In this document: piece by piece, positions 13,134-25,677 of the stretch
Layout: every line of letters begins with the position of its first letter
How positions within the stretch are numbered: position 1 is the stretch's first letter
Assembly: GCA_026075535.2 (NCBI GenBank)
Contig: AP026540.1
Location: forward strand, 5,270,001 to 5,334,000
Direction: 5' to 3'
DNA length: 64,000 bases
Origin: Tricholoma matsutake
Lineage: Eukaryota; Basidiomycota; Agaricomycetes; Agaricales; Tricholomataceae
The notes under the pieces: model-generated
The model's database searches: none
What the model was told of the DNA's origin: nothing
Seen by the model: only the letters and a program-made list of their open reading frames with translations
Made by a program: the position numbers and the translations under genes

Positions 13134-13445
13134 TCATCGGTTCTGAGTCGTGAAGCTTAGTCGGTATAATGATCGCCTTGAATGACAATACCTCTCACCT
13201 TTGTAAAACCAATGGCTGCAGATTTTTCGCGGAAGCATTGTCGACATAAATCGAGGCCATATTTGCGGACGAGACCAGCCTGATGGGCACAGAGGCGGCT
13301 ATTCATCGTAAGTCAATACTCAGTAGACCCATCAATAGCTTCCCATTCTGAGCAACGGGAAACAAGCCAACGTAAGTACTCACCATTGACGGCTCCCCTT
13401 TCCGAACTTCCTAGGACGAGAAAACCAAACGGCGTCGTGTGTCAT
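13134..13445 (-). CDS. rps29: 40S ribosomal protein S29 (uS14)
   Basis: Three exons on the minus strand (13384-13445, 13199-13298, 13134-13142) give exactly 56 residues, the usual S29 length. The protein starts [20 protein letters not shown] and has the zinc-binding pairs CRLC and CRQC separated by [13 protein letters not shown]. It ends [10 protein letters not shown]. The last exon codes only for Asn-Arg-stop (9 nt). Reading through the second intron would instead give a 67-residue protein with an atypical tail, so the spliced form is preferred. S29 is a zinc-ribbon protein of the small-subunit head. Both introns (85 and 56 bp) have GT donors and AG acceptors. Further leader sequence probably lies upstream, to about 13520. 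Confidence 0.93.
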
Positions 13446-14320
13446 GTTTTGTGATAGGTTTCAAGAGTCTGTGATTCATGATATTAAAGAAATAAAAGGA
13501 TAGGTCAACCTGCAAGACTCACCGGGCTCGAAAATTTGGCTGCGTTTGCGATCACGATTTTGTGGTCGTTCGGGTGGAAAGTGCGCTTAGGTAAACTGTA
13601 CAAGTTGAAGATTAACGTTCAATCTCCGAAAAACTGCTTACGTATAATAGAGGTCACTTACTATACTTACACCCCACGAGTTGGACTCTGTTGGACTGTA
13701 TGCAGATCTCATAGAGTAATTTTCCTTCGGTGTACATATTATTACATTCCCCTTTGCGTTATTCAACAATCTATGAACATTGAGTAGCCATAAAGAGTTT
13801 GCTAGTTATCAAATCAGCAACAATGTTTCCGATAGCAACACTTGGTACATACCTAATTCGTTGGTGATATGCAATTCATAGAACTTACAAAAGGAGTAGC
13901 TAATACTCTGTCAACCAATCAAAAAATCAAAGATCAAAGACAAGGATTAACTATAACTGATAGTTATGGATCAACAGGCCAGGCACAATCACGAACATTA
14001 CGGGAAGATCTTTACTGTGTTTTGCTAGTTAGCTGGCCTTAGTCTTCCGTAGGTGTAGATGGATCTTTTATTGTAACAATTATAACAAAGGGCTCTGCAA
14101 TTGGTATACGGGGTGGCCTACTTACGGCGGCCGTTGGGAACAAAAAGAATGTGCAGCCGAATAATGACACGATCACGTGTTGTAATAAGTTTCTGACCCA
14201 CATGATCGTCAGACTGAAACAGAAACGGTCTACAAGTCTTTGGTTATTACAGAACAAAATGCATTCCCCCTCCAGCAACCTTCTGCTCAGGCTGACCCTC
14301 TATTACCCTACATATCGACC
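13446..14320. other. Intergenic between rps29 and P450-1
   Basis: No coding sequence recognised. The part next to 13445 probably holds the S29 leader and promoter. The part before 14321 should hold the promoter of the first P450. A short palindrome, ATAACT-GAT-AGTTAT, occurs near 13952-13966; its meaning is unknown. Confidence 0.45.
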
Positions 14321-16503
14321 ATGAACGCGTGGAATGCTCCCTTCCCTATTGTCATCATCTTTGTAGCCAAGGTAGCTGCTGTATTCGTCTTGCTTCTGCT
14401 CGCCAGGGGGTTTCTTTGGATCTTGAACGTGTTCCTTGTCATGCCGCTACTCGATCCTTTGAAGAATCTTCCTGGCCCTCGCGGCTCTGCGTTCCAGAGC
14501 CATTTGCATGCCGTGATGAAGTAAGTAACGATCATCGGGCCATCTTCAACTTACTGGTCATCCCTATCAGCCCGAAATTCAGTAAAGAAGTATATCAAAA
14601 GTGGCAGAAAAAGTTTGGACACACATTGAGATACCATGGCTTTGGGAAGGTGTGTTTCCTGAGATTGATTTGTACTCGTTGCTTACCGATTCACTCAGCA
14701 CGACTATCGTCTGTTATCATTCGATTTTCGCGTTTTAACACACGTTCTCACTTCCCCGATCTATGAGAAGCCCTGGATAGCTCAAGGTCTTATTAACACG
14801 GTAGTTGGCAACGGTTCGGTTTTCCCTCCATTGCTATCTTCCAGCCCTCGACTAAGCGTCCTTTCACAGGTCTCTTCACTTTGGAAGGCACTGAGCACAA
14901 GTTTCTGGTTTGTTTCCTTGTATGCCAGATCCATTACCCGTTATTAAGAGTAAAACATCACAGCGTCGGCTCACTGCTCCAGCATTCACGCTCCAATCCG
15001 TAAAAGCGATGACGCCTATTTGCTTCCAGAAAGCAGAACAATTATGTCATCAATGGGACAACTTGATTGACAAACCATCCATAAACCTCGAAGCTCGTTC
15101 ATCGGATTCATCGGCCTCCTATCCTCCTTCTGAACTCGCTTCCGAGAAGCTTAACGGTACAACAATTGATGTTACACATTGGCTTGCGCGTGCATCTTTC
15201 GACGTAATCGGGCTTGCTGGCTTTGGTTATCACTTCAATGCGTTGGAACAGGAAAATGAACCTGTTTACTTGGCTTTTCGTTCCATCGTCGCCGCCACCA
15301 CAAATACACCTCAGATGAGAACTTTTTTGTATTTGTATTTCCCGATATTCAGAAAGATTTGGGTGAGTTTCACATTTCAGTTGCAGACTACATAGCACAC
15401 GAGGTCACACGCTTCCTACTGTTTAGCCAGACGAGGGCACCAAGATCACCGACGAAAGTTTGCGAGTGATCAGTGAGGTCATAAAGAAGTTGATTGCGGG
15501 TAAAAAGGCAGCCGTTTTGGCCGAACAGTCTAGCGCTCACGATACCGAAGATAAAAGTATCCTAAACATCTTCAGTTCGTGCTTTCCAAAACTTTGTTAT
15601 GCCCCCATAAATTAATACATAATACCCAGTCAAGGCAAATTTATCCAACGATCCTTCCACCCATATCCATAATGCGGATCTCGTCGATCGATGCAGATCA
15701 ATGCTTTTCGGCGGCTCAGAAACTGTCTCATTTGCCATTGTATGGTGTCTTCACTTCTTATCACAAACTCCAGAAATACAAACACGGCTGCGTGAAGAAA
15801 TACTGTCTGCCCAAAACTCCCTTGAAAACAAGGTCTTCGATACTGACGCTGGCGCCAAGCGCACTTCCTCGCCCCTTTCCTATCCATTTTCCACGCATAC
15901 CCCTCATGAACGTTGGGAAGTACTTGATAGCCTGCCATACTTAAATGCGGTCGTCCATGAGACACTTCGGTTGTGCCCCTCTATTCACAGCACAATTCGC
16001 GTTGCCACCTCTGACGACCAAATCCCGATCTCTCATCCGATCGTTCTTCGAGATGGCACTGTTGTGGAAAAGGACGGGCATATTAGCATTCGCAAGGGAA
16101 GCTATATTCATATCCCAATCGAAGGCGTCAATCTCTCTGAGGAGATATGGGGCAGCGATGCTAGATCATTCAAGTGCGTTTCACCTATTTTACGCAAATT
16201 TAAATAGATCGGTGACTTTGGTTTCGCAGCCCTGATCGCTGGGTAGATGTGCGGTCTTCAGCCCATGCTGGCCTCGGACATTTATTGACATTCTCGTTGG
16301 GCCCTCACTCTTGCGTGGGGAATAAATTTTCCGTCATGCAGATGAAAATCTTCCTTACTGCTATCATATCGTGGTTTGTTCTCACTCCGGCAGAGGGTGT
16401 TGAAATCATCCAAGTCAATGACATGGTGAACAGGCCGTTCGTTCGAGACAAGCCGGAGCTTGGTACACGTCTGCCAGTCCTCGTGAGGAGGTATACGGGA
16501 TAG
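14321..16503 (+). CDS. Cytochrome P450 monooxygenase, copy 1
   Basis: Eight exons (14321-14520, 14571-14649, 14699-14813, 14870-14907, 14964-15362, 15427-15574, 15630-16173, 16230-16503) give a 598-residue protein with no internal stop. An N-terminal hydrophobic anchor (residues ~8-45) is followed by the Pro-rich hinge LPGPRG, so it should be an ER-membrane enzyme that takes electrons from cytochrome P450 reductase. The I-helix carries GGSETVS, the K-helix has the ExxR motif (HETLR), then FNPDRW, and the heme loop is FSLGPHSCVG with the axial Cys. His replaces the usual Arg in the heme loop, a common variant in basidiomycetes. The substrate cannot be told from sequence. It is a tandem paralogue of the next gene with the same exon plan. 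Confidence 0.92.
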
Positions 16504-16692
16504 CTGAAGCTCATTCGTTGACTGTTTATTGCTAGTGGTAATGTATGGTATTTCCGCATATAACGGGACTTGAGCGCTTGAGCACCGGAGAAACCACATG
16601 ACCGTAGTAAACGCTTTCTATTGTTTAGTCTGTAACAAAATGTGTTCTCTTCCTTTCCTACATATCCCTCGAGCATCCCTGAAACTAATTCC

Positions 16693-18865
16693 ATGTCGAC
16701 GTGGAATGTTTTCCTTAATGTCGTCGCCATCGTAGCCAAGACGGCTGCTGTATTCACCTTGCTTTTGCTAGTCAGGGGGATTGCTTGGCTCCTGAACATG
16801 TTCTTTATCCTGCCGCTATTCGATCCCTTGAATGACCTCCCTGGACCTCACGGTTCTGCGTTCCAAACCCATATGCCGGATGTATTGGAGTAAGTAACGA
16901 CGTTCTCAACATGTGACATCTTCAACTGAAGTGGTTCAGCCCGACCTGTACTCCACACACACATATAAAATGGAAGAAAAAGTTTGGGCACACATTGAGA
17001 TACCATGGTTTCGGGAAGGTGTGTTCTGCTGCAGATGGACCTATACTCCCTCTTACCGATTCACTTAGCATGACTATCGTCTGTTGTCGTTGGATTTTCG
17101 CGTTATATCGCATGTGCTCACTTCCCCGCTCTATGAGAAGCCCTGGCAGACTCGAGCTCTTTTTGCCAGGATAACTGGCCGCGGTTCGATTCCCCTGTTA
17201 CTATCTTCCAACTCTCGACTAATGGTTTTTTCCTCACAGGTCTTTTTAGTAAGGAAGGCGCCGAGCACAAGTTTCTGGTTTGTTCCTTGTATGCCATATC
17301 TGTGACCCTTTGTTAAGAGTGAACACATCACAGCGTCGACTCATTGCTCCAGCATTCACGCTCCAATCCGTAAAAGTGATGACGCCCGTTTTCTTCCAGA
17401 AAGCAGAGGAGTTATGTCAACGATGGGACAGCTTGATCGACGAACCATTCACAAACCCTGGAACTCGTCCCTCGAATTTGTCGTCCTCTCATCCTCCTTC
17501 TGCAGCTTCTGAGAAACCTAAGGATGGTGTTGTTGATGTTGCACATTGGCTTGCGCGTGCATCTTTCGACGTTATCGGGCTTGCTGGCTTTGGTTATCAC
17601 TTCAATGCGTTGGAACGCGAGACTGAAGCCGCCTATGTCGCTTTTCGTCGCGTAGTTGACGTCGCCAACAAGGCACCTCAAATGAGAACCGTTCTGTATC
17701 TATTTTTCCCGATACTCAGAAAAATTTGGGTGAGTTTCACATTTCAGTTGCAGACTATATAACACATACGCTTCTCTACTGTTTAGCCAGACGAGAGTAC
17801 CAAGACTACCGACGAAAGTTTGCATGTGATATATAAGACCGGGAAGAAGTTGATTGCAGATAGAAGGGCAGCTATTTTGGCCGAACATTCTAGCATTCGT
17901 GATATCGAAGATAAAAGTATCCTAAATATCCTCAGTTTGTGCTTTCCAACACTCTGTTATGCCCCGTAAATTAATACATACTACGCAGTCAAGGCAAATC
18001 TATCCAACGATCCTTCCACCCGTCTCTCCGATGCGGACCTCGTTGATCAGTGCTCAACATTCCTTCTAGCCGGCTCAGAAACTGTCTCACTTGCTATCGC
18101 ATGGTGTCTTCACTTCTTGTCACAAAATCCAGAAATACAAACACAGCTGCGTGAAGAAATACTCTCTGCCCAGAAATCCCTTGAAAGCAAGGTCTTCGAT
18201 ACTGACGCTGGCGCCAAACGCACTTCCTCACCCCTTTCCCATCCAATTTCCATGCAGACCCCTCAGGAACGGTGGGAAGCACTTGATAAACTGCCATATT
18301 TAAATGCGGTCGTCCGTGAGACGCTTCGGTTTTGCCCCTCTGTTCACAGCACCATCCGCGTTGCCACCTCTGACGACCGAATCCCAATCTCTCATCCGAT
18401 CGTTCTTCGAGATGGCACTGTCGTGGAAAAAGATGGACATATCAGCATTCGCAAGGGAAGCTATATTCATATCCCAATCGAAGGCGTCAATCTCTCTGAG
18501 GAGATATGGGGCAGCGATGCTAGATCATTCAAGTGCGTTTCACCTATTTTACGCAAATTTAAATAGATCGGTGATTTTGGTTTCGCAGCCCTGATCGCTG
18601 GGTAGATGTACCGCGGTCTTCAGCCCAACCCAGCCTCGGACATCTATTGACTTTTTTGTTGGGCCCTCACTCTTGCGTGGGGAATAAATTTTCCGTTGTG
18701 CAGATAAAAGTCTTCCTAGCTGTTATCCTGTCCCGTTTTGTTTTTACACCAGCAGAAGGAGTTGAGATCGCCAAATTCAATGTCTTGTTGACTCGGCCGT
18801 TCGTTCGGGGCAAATGGGAGCTTGGTACGAGTCTGCCAATCCACATGAGGAGGTATACGAGATAG
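16693..18865 (+). CDS. Cytochrome P450 monooxygenase, copy 2
   Basis: Eight exons (16693-16889, 16940-17018, 17069-17183, 17240-17277, 17334-17729, 17787-17934, 17989-18532, 18589-18865) give 597 residues. The exon lengths match copy 1 almost one for one, so the pair arose by tandem duplication. It has an N-terminal membrane anchor, the hinge LPGPHG, I-helix AGSETVS, K-helix RETLR, FNPDRW and heme loop FLLGPHSCVG. Copy 2 has the more canonical Ala-Gly at the I-helix. All catalytic motifs are intact. Only 189 bp separate it from copy 1, which limits its promoter. From 18444 to 18609 it is almost identical to copy 1, intron included. Confidence 0.92.
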
Positions 18866-19113
18866 CTGAAGTTCATTCATTGACATTTTACTGCTTGATT
18901 CGTATGATATCTCCCACATCTTCCTCGTGTCCAAATGGTTCATGTAACATAATTTGTAAATTACTTATCTGCACAACATCTACACAATAAATCCCAATAT
19001 ACCTGATGGTGGGCACAGGAAAAGGGCAGTGGTGGTTGGTTATATCAATGCGAGTGACGAGGTATAACATATGCAAGAGAAAGCATGATAAGTAGCTCGA
19101 ATATTCCAGAAAT

Positions 19114-21424
19114 TTAAGAGTCTGATGCCGAGAGTACAACGGATCCCATAGTTGTTGTAAGGACCTTAATGTCAGAGTCTGATTCTGAGTTTGAGGTGTG
19201 AACAGTGTAAATGGGGTGATGATCAGGACCGCGATACACAGGGCGCGCATCGTCGATTTCAATTTCATCATCGCCGCAGTGCACAATGTGAGGGCGAGGA
19301 ACGGAACGAGGGGAGTCTGGAAACAATAAGATGGTCAACAAGATCGACAAGGTTCTGATGCAGATCAGGAGGCACTTGCCTTTAGCTTTGATTGAAGCAT
19401 TTCGACTAGTCTTTGGAAGTTTCGGGGTCTTCTTAGAATCAGAGAACAAAGGAATGAGTTTTCCCTCTTTGCACGCTCCACAGACTAAAGACAATAAGAC
19501 AATAGCACAGCAAGATCAGGTGGTATTCCCCATGTGACCTACCGCATTCATTTGGACGGATTGATTTGCTGAATCGCCCGTAACTAGGCAATACAGTTCA
19601 GCTGAGGAACACCGCTAGAATGAGACTTACATCTTGGTACATTTTTCGCATTCTGTATACACGAAGGGGGTTCAGTGCAATGCAGGATATGAGATTTCAT
19701 TTTTCGCAGGTAAATTCTCACCCCATTCAAAAGGATGAGAGATTTCATAGTCATGCCTGGTCTAGGCAAACGTCGGTGCGTCGGTGCAACGGCTCAATAA
19801 CAGTCGTCGTAGCTTCTTACCGTAATGGTGATTTCGGGACGCTTGCGCATCACTTTGGCTGCCCTGAGCGAATTGTGCTAACTTGGGTGACTTTGAATAG
19901 ACACGCGTGCAACACTGACCATTCTTTCCAAAGCTTTCCATGTCCCTCCTTTGGGTTCGCATTCACAATCCAAGTCGCCAGGTGACACATTTCATGCGAG
20001 AGCGTATTCCGAATTCGTTCTGACGATCTGTCCTCAGCTGTCAATTACAGACGGGTGAAGGAACACATTCCACCTTCACAATCCAGGATTTTCTCGGCTA
20101 ATTCAATTTCTGCTGTTTGCACACCATCTCTAGATCTAGTTATGTTAGGTTAGGAATTCCAAAACCTCTAGCACAAGTTTACCTATGCCATTTTGCTCTA
20201 CCCGCTGTAGTCAACAGACGCTTATTCCAATTGAGTTTTGTGTCATGTGGTAGGCCATCCCCAAAGACAACACGGTTAAGTTCCGTGAACAGTACTTGGG
20301 CATAAGCTGCCCGTCTCGCTTGTTCAGTGGCTGCTTGTGCTTTCTTTCCAGTGCGAGGAGCTTGCTTGGCTTTCGTAGGAGAGCTTTCAGAATGTGGCGT
20401 ACATGGTGTTCCGAGGACCTCTCTTAGTGATTTAGGGCGAGAAGGCGTGCCACTCAACGTCAGATCTAGTACTGCCGCAGTTGTACCACGAGGGTAACCA
20501 AGATTTATACGGATTGGCTTCCGTGCACTTTTAGGCTCATTCCTGCAATGTTGTGAAATTGCGGTCGTTGACGTGGAACTCCATAAAATCCAACTTACAA
20601 TGTCAGAATTGCCCCATCATCGCTGCACGAATCTTCCTCCTCTGAGCAGTGTGCTAGTGTTCTCGGAGGAGCTGCGGCAATCGGCTTGGCGGCAATTCTC
20701 GAGCCTGGCTTGGGTGATCTATCAGGGGAACTATCAGATAACTCGATGACGTTTTTGTCATGTTCATCGTCGCTGCCTTCCGAGCTTGAGCTCTGAATAA
20801 TCATCCGAGAACGGTAAGTCCTCCTTAACTTAGATATGGTATGTGGTGTCCGGGGAGCCCAATCTCGACTACAGTTGATTGTGTAAGAAGGCATTATAGT
20901 ACACATATAGCAACTTACTCTAGCAATTTGTTGACATTGCCAGCTTTAATAGCTTCTGCATCATTGATAGGTCCGGTATCTGATACTTTGGAAACGAAGG
21001 GATCATCTAGAGATGATGCTTCGTACCCTCCTACACTACTGATTGTCAGTTCACATTACTTCTCACTGTTATGTTCACATACATATCTCTGTGCTCTTCG
21101 TCGGAAGATATTTCAATGACGTCTAAGTCGACAAGCTCTCTGCCCTTCCCATTCTTTTCAGTATACCTTTCAGGGATTCTACACGTCAGCGAGAGTCTCG
21201 ATAACTAAGCCATATGAATTCTACCGCCGCTCCTCCTCACTGTCCGGCACTATCTCCATATCCAAATCAAGTTTTCCAGCGGTTTGCGTTGAGTGTGACT
21301 TTGACTGGATGAAGACTTTGGCCACTCCCTTTCGTCCAGGTGTCGTCGGAGAATTGAGAATGATAGATGAAACTCTGCGCAAGACTCGACCATCTGGACT
21401 GGTGCTCTGGATATAATTAGGCAT
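19114..21424 (-). CDS. SprT-like metalloprotease, GCNA/Spartan-type
   Basis: Thirteen minus-strand exons join in frame to 557 residues: 21225-21424, 21083-21178, 20919-21038, 20599-20868, 20183-20542, 20074-20129, 19920-20037, 19821-19863, 19722-19761, 19631-19652, 19543-19583, 19380-19484, 19114-19316. The first ~280 residues are disordered, acidic and Ser-rich. The SprT domain begins at LFTELNRVVFGDGLP. The zinc-protease motif HEMCH is at residues 382-386 (19982-19996). A zinc ribbon follows (CEKC, then CVCGAC). SprT proteins of this type cut proteins crosslinked to DNA. The N-terminus holds VIEISSDEE and VIELSDSS, which look like SUMO-interaction motifs, so GCNA-type is favoured over Spartan. 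The last intron (19317-19379) needs a GC donor. A second ATG lies 15 bases upstream, at 21439. Confidence 0.88.
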
Positions 21425-21710
21425 GGTAAAAGGACACAAATTTAGTATGTCATGAAGCGGCCAGTGGATTTCAGAGAGTCAGCAGTCAGGACGGAAACTT
21501 GAGAGAAAAAAGAACGACGCGTGGGACGAATGATAGTCACATGACCCCGTTTTGTGGCCACGCGATGTGACACGTCGCGTCGTGTGCTTCACCGTTCGGA
21601 ATGGGTCCATAGATTCCAATATGATTGATTTCATTGTGTATATTATTGGACGACTCGTGGTATGTTGATAGGTATAAATCTTCATGAAAGTAACTAAAAT
21701 AAATTGTGTT

Positions 21711-24327
21711 CTAGAGTGACCAAATCTTCACTGTTGAATCACGTCCACCAGATACTAGATATCGATCCATGTAACGTAGTCGTTCTACAGGTCTTGTATG
21801 CCCATTGGTGACTAATGTTGATTGTTGCATACTTGTGCGATTATAGATCTATCGTGGAAGCGTTAGTCGCATCCCAGGTTACAAAAATTATTTCATACTT
21901 TCACACCGTTCTCCCCAGTTGCGGCAACAACCTTTCGAGTGTCAAATTGAAGCCCAGTCACGGCATGGTCGTACTTGATGGTTTCATAAACACCACCAGT
22001 CCGAAGGTCCCATATCTTCAGAGAATTAACTTGGCTGCGGAACAAGAAAAAATAATCACTTACACGAATGGTCTTGTCGAGACTGCCGCTTGCAATATGA
22101 ATTTCATCAAACTGTAGACAGCTTACAGGCGCGGTATGAGCTAGCAAAGTTCTGTGAGCTTGGCCAGTGCGCACTTCATAGCAAGTCAGCAAGAGGAGCT
22201 ACTGGAAATGATTGAGACTCACTGTCCCACATCCGAACTGCTCCATCACCACTACCACTAACAAGGCCATAACCCCAGAACTGTACGCCGCCTACGAAGT
22301 CCTCGTACATATCCCAGCTACCATCCTCATATGGTGGGGTCGGAACTGCGAATGTACCAACTGCTGCTGCTGCTCCAGAGAAAAGGTTGTTTGGCAATGC
22401 AGTCGCCGGGATTGATTTATGTGGATGAGATATTGCCCATAGAATGTCCATCGTCATTACACACTGCCCAGTGGTCAAATCCCACTGGCGCAAAGTCTTA
22501 TCCGATGCGCCCGTTACCTTGAAAAGCAATTTAAATGGCGGATTGTACGGAAAGACCGAACTTACCAGGCATTCATCCTCGAAATAGAGAGCCGTGACAG
22601 CTTTCGTGTGACCTTCAAGCAGCCGGGCACAAGGATCGTCTTTAGACACTTCGCTTTCCTTGTTGCTTCTAATCCCATTCAGCTTATGTGACGTCTCTGG
22701 TTCTCTGTCATCCTCGTCCTCCTCTGCAACGTCATGAAGATCAACAATATCTTCCTTCCATACATCTCCATCCTCGTCTACTCGCCTCAAGTCCCACAAT
22801 CTTACATTCCCGTCTTCTCCTCCAGTCAGACAGACATGATCTTCTACCTGAACACATTTCACCGTTCCACGGTGTCCTCGTAATCTTCCAATCTCTGTTC
22901 CAGAGAAAAGATCCCAAACACGAGGCTGCGCATCTTCCTGAGAGGCGCTGACTAGAGTCCCATAAGGTTCAGAGAAGTCCAGCGCAGTGATGGGGGTAGT
23001 GTGACTATCAAGAGTCTATCGATCAGGCAACAAGCAAAGTCAGCTACATACAAAACTAGTGCGGTTAAAACGTTACCATGAAAGCAACCCCTGGGGGAAG
23101 TTCATTGTGTTCAGAAGGAAGGAATGCTGGGCCTAATACAAACGATAAGAACAACAAAGAGGATATATCCTTTACTGAAGCACCTTTCCGTCGACGGGAG
23201 CTTGGAGGAAGATGTAAAGGCTGTGCCGAAGTCTTTGCTGTTCGACTCGAAGACTGTTCAAATTCCAGCCTTTCTCTCACACCCACCACTGAAACTCATG
23301 AGCAAGGAAAGATGCGTAACATCGATAAAAGCTTACATTCGTCATCAAGCTCTAGCTCATCCTCCTGCAACCTCAGCAAATCTTGTTCAAGTTTTGCTCG
23401 GATAGAGTCCAATGCTTCAATTTTACTTGTTATTTCCTCAATTTCGTTGTTAATCAAACTCTGTAGCAGAGTATGAGAGACCATCCACATGTGTTGATAT
23501 TGGACATACCCGTCGGACGTGAAGATTCTCTTTATCGCGTTGTATCTCTTTCGTTTGACGCGACAATTCATCCTTTCCGAGAGTCTTTAAAGTGCTCAAA
23601 CTTTCACGCCCTCGCCGCTTGCCCCTCTGCTTCCCCGCTCCTAGTCTTGGAATAACCACCACATCATCTTCGCTAGCCACACTCTGGCCTTCTAGATCAT
23701 CCTCGTCGGACATCAAACCCCTGGCATTCATCCCCAGCTTCTTAATACCTAACCTCGGCGTCTCAACATTTCGCATTTGCCGTCGTCTTGAACGACTCTG
23801 TTCTGCACTTGGAATCGTAGCATTGAATCCCTGCAGGAGACTGATATTCGATGCGACGCCCTCCGGTTCCGGCACTTCTGCGTCAAGTAGTTCCTCAGTT
23901 GCCTCGACAATCTGAAGGTCGCGTGAGGTGATCCTTCTTGAGTTTAGACCCAGGCGAGTCCGGCCCAGCGTCGCAAAATCCATACGAGATTTTGACATAT
24001 CAGAACTATTGACAGATCCACGGGTCCTTGAAGATGCCGTAGCAGCATTCATCATCCGTGGGGTCATTATTACAGGAGCCACTAGTCAGATCATTGAGTT
24101 GTGAGTTCATCGACGTGTGTGAAAGTTAAAGTATTCGGATACAAAGATCACATACAGTCTGATAATATCCGAGTGGAGTCGCGTTTTTGGTGATTGAATG
24201 GCGCCATGATGGCATTCTGTACCATTTCAAACTTGTTGAGGGGGCCAGAACTCTCCATTGGTTCCACAACGGAACGTCCATTGCTTTTCCGTGCCCTAGG
24301 TAACCGCCCACCGGACTCGGTAGCCAT
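21711..24327 (-). CDS. MDV1: Mitochondrial division protein 1 (Mdv1/Caf4 family)
   Basis: Read from an ATG at 24327 to a stop at 21711. Exons 24156-24327, 23510-24081, 23337-23460 and others join in frame. The N-terminal half is Ser/Arg-rich. A coiled coil follows (EIEEITSKIEALDSIRAKLE), expected to mediate dimerisation. The C-terminal half is a WD40 propeller, with blades such as LEGHTKAVTALYF, SGSGDGAVRMWD, LLAHTAPVSCLQF and IWDLRTGG. It ends RYLVSGGRDSTVKIWSL, the typical Mdv1 terminus. Mdv1 links Fis1 on the outer mitochondrial membrane to the dynamin Dnm1 for fission. An upstream exon extending the N-terminus into the 24330-24500 region cannot be excluded. It lies 286 bp downstream of the SprT start on the same strand. 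Confidence 0.88.
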
Positions 24328-24631
24328 CAAGACACCCTGCGAAGAACCGCAGAGACTACTACTAGTAGTCGAAACTTTGGACAAGTATGAGGTTGAGAGG
24401 TAACACCTGCCTAATTCATCCCGTGCACTGTTGCGGTTCCCACGAGGTCTCGGAATGAAACGTCGAAAACTTGCTTACCAGTCTACCAGAGAGGTCTAAA
24501 ACAATACAGCTTTGATCATGTATTATAATTTACATTTATATCCTAAACCATTATCCACCCGAAAGCAAATTGGCGAAGCAGCGATGAAGGCTTTGCGTGG
24601 GGAACATGATTTTTTTTCATCTACGCCGAGG

Positions 24632-25518
24632 TTATCGTGTCCAGCTAAAGTCCATGATAACACCTAGCCCATATGTCCGCAAGTCATATTCCTTACGTAT
24701 GAACGGAAGGTCTTCCTTCGAATGAGGCCTCGACGACACGTTCACTCCGACATGGTCCAACGACGGTATTTGCGACATTGAGGGTTCTGGAGATGGCGAC
24801 GGAATGTGGCGCTGAGGGTTATTCGTTTTGATATTAAATGGACGCAAAAGTGACCATAAATTAGCGGAGTTGGTAATGAATTTTGTGCGGTTCGGGGTGG
24901 CTGGGGCTGGGGCTGGAGTGCGGGGCATGTCCGGAGTAACCACGACGGTGGCAGATGAAGCTTGCTCTGCACTTTCTGTAGCCAACACTGACGGCTCATT
25001 AAGCTTTTGCTGGCGTTCCAGGTCGTCCTTCAACCTCTGAACGCTAACACGCTCCCAGTGGGAGACGTTGAAGGGTTCAAAAAGACCACCAGCAGAGAAG
25101 TCACACCAGCATCGATCGACTGTCCGGATAACCTTCGGCAATGGCCTGGAGTAATTGGGTATGATTGTAGCATTCAGTGCTTCAGCAAATGTTGTGATGT
25201 TTTCTGCCCAAGGTGTGGAGAGCGGACTGTCCAAAGGTAAAGGCTGCCAATAGCATGACGAAACGAAAAGAGTAGTAAGAAGAACTATGCAATAGAAGCT
25301 ATTCGACAAGAAGGTTGGTTACTGGAAACCAAGTACCAAGGATCTAGTTAACTCACCATGGCTTTGCGTGCATCGTCAACGAAAACAAGAATAGCAATAG
25401 GAAGTATGGGGGTGCCGTGGGCAACGGCAACAAAAGCAACGGTAAGAACCAACGCGTGCACCTGAACACAATAAGAATTAGCAACATCGACGCCAATACT
25501 GTCGGCCACATACCACAT
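24632..25518 (-). CDS. Conserved-looking membrane protein of unknown function
   Basis: Three exons (25514-25518, 25357-25461, 24632-25298) join to 258 residues. The first exon holds only ATGTG. Two hydrophobic stretches rich in Leu and Phe lie within the first ~60 residues (FLPLLLLPLPTAPP, CFYCIVLLTTLFVSSC), so it is probably anchored in a membrane. A soluble part follows, with N-glycosylation-type sites (NITT, NATI, NVSH) and the distinctive block RTVDRCWCDFS. A Pro/Ser-rich linker leads to a C-terminal motif (LRTYGLGVIMDFSWTR). I do not recognise the family. It is divergent from the p23 gene, with 159 bp between starts. Confidence 0.7.
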
Positions 25519-25677
25519 TGTGAAGTTACGAAGTGCAGGAAAGGTTAGTCAGCAGTATACTACAAAAGGCCGGGAGGCCGGCCGGATCAGACCTGATTTT
25601 CCTTATAAGTGTTCCCAAACTTTCTGGAGCATTCCATTCAACCAGACCCAATTTTTACGGACTACGCTCAACGTACG

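Noticed and set aside
17161..17239. tRNA-like GGTTCGATTCC motif within the second P450
   Set aside because: It lies in an intron matched by the paralogue, and no acceptor stem or anticodon arm can be drawn around it.
23117..23162. Intron inside the Mdv1 linker (GTAAAG to TTAG)
   Set aside because: Its 43- or 49-base length would break the frame, which is open through it, so the segment is kept as coding.
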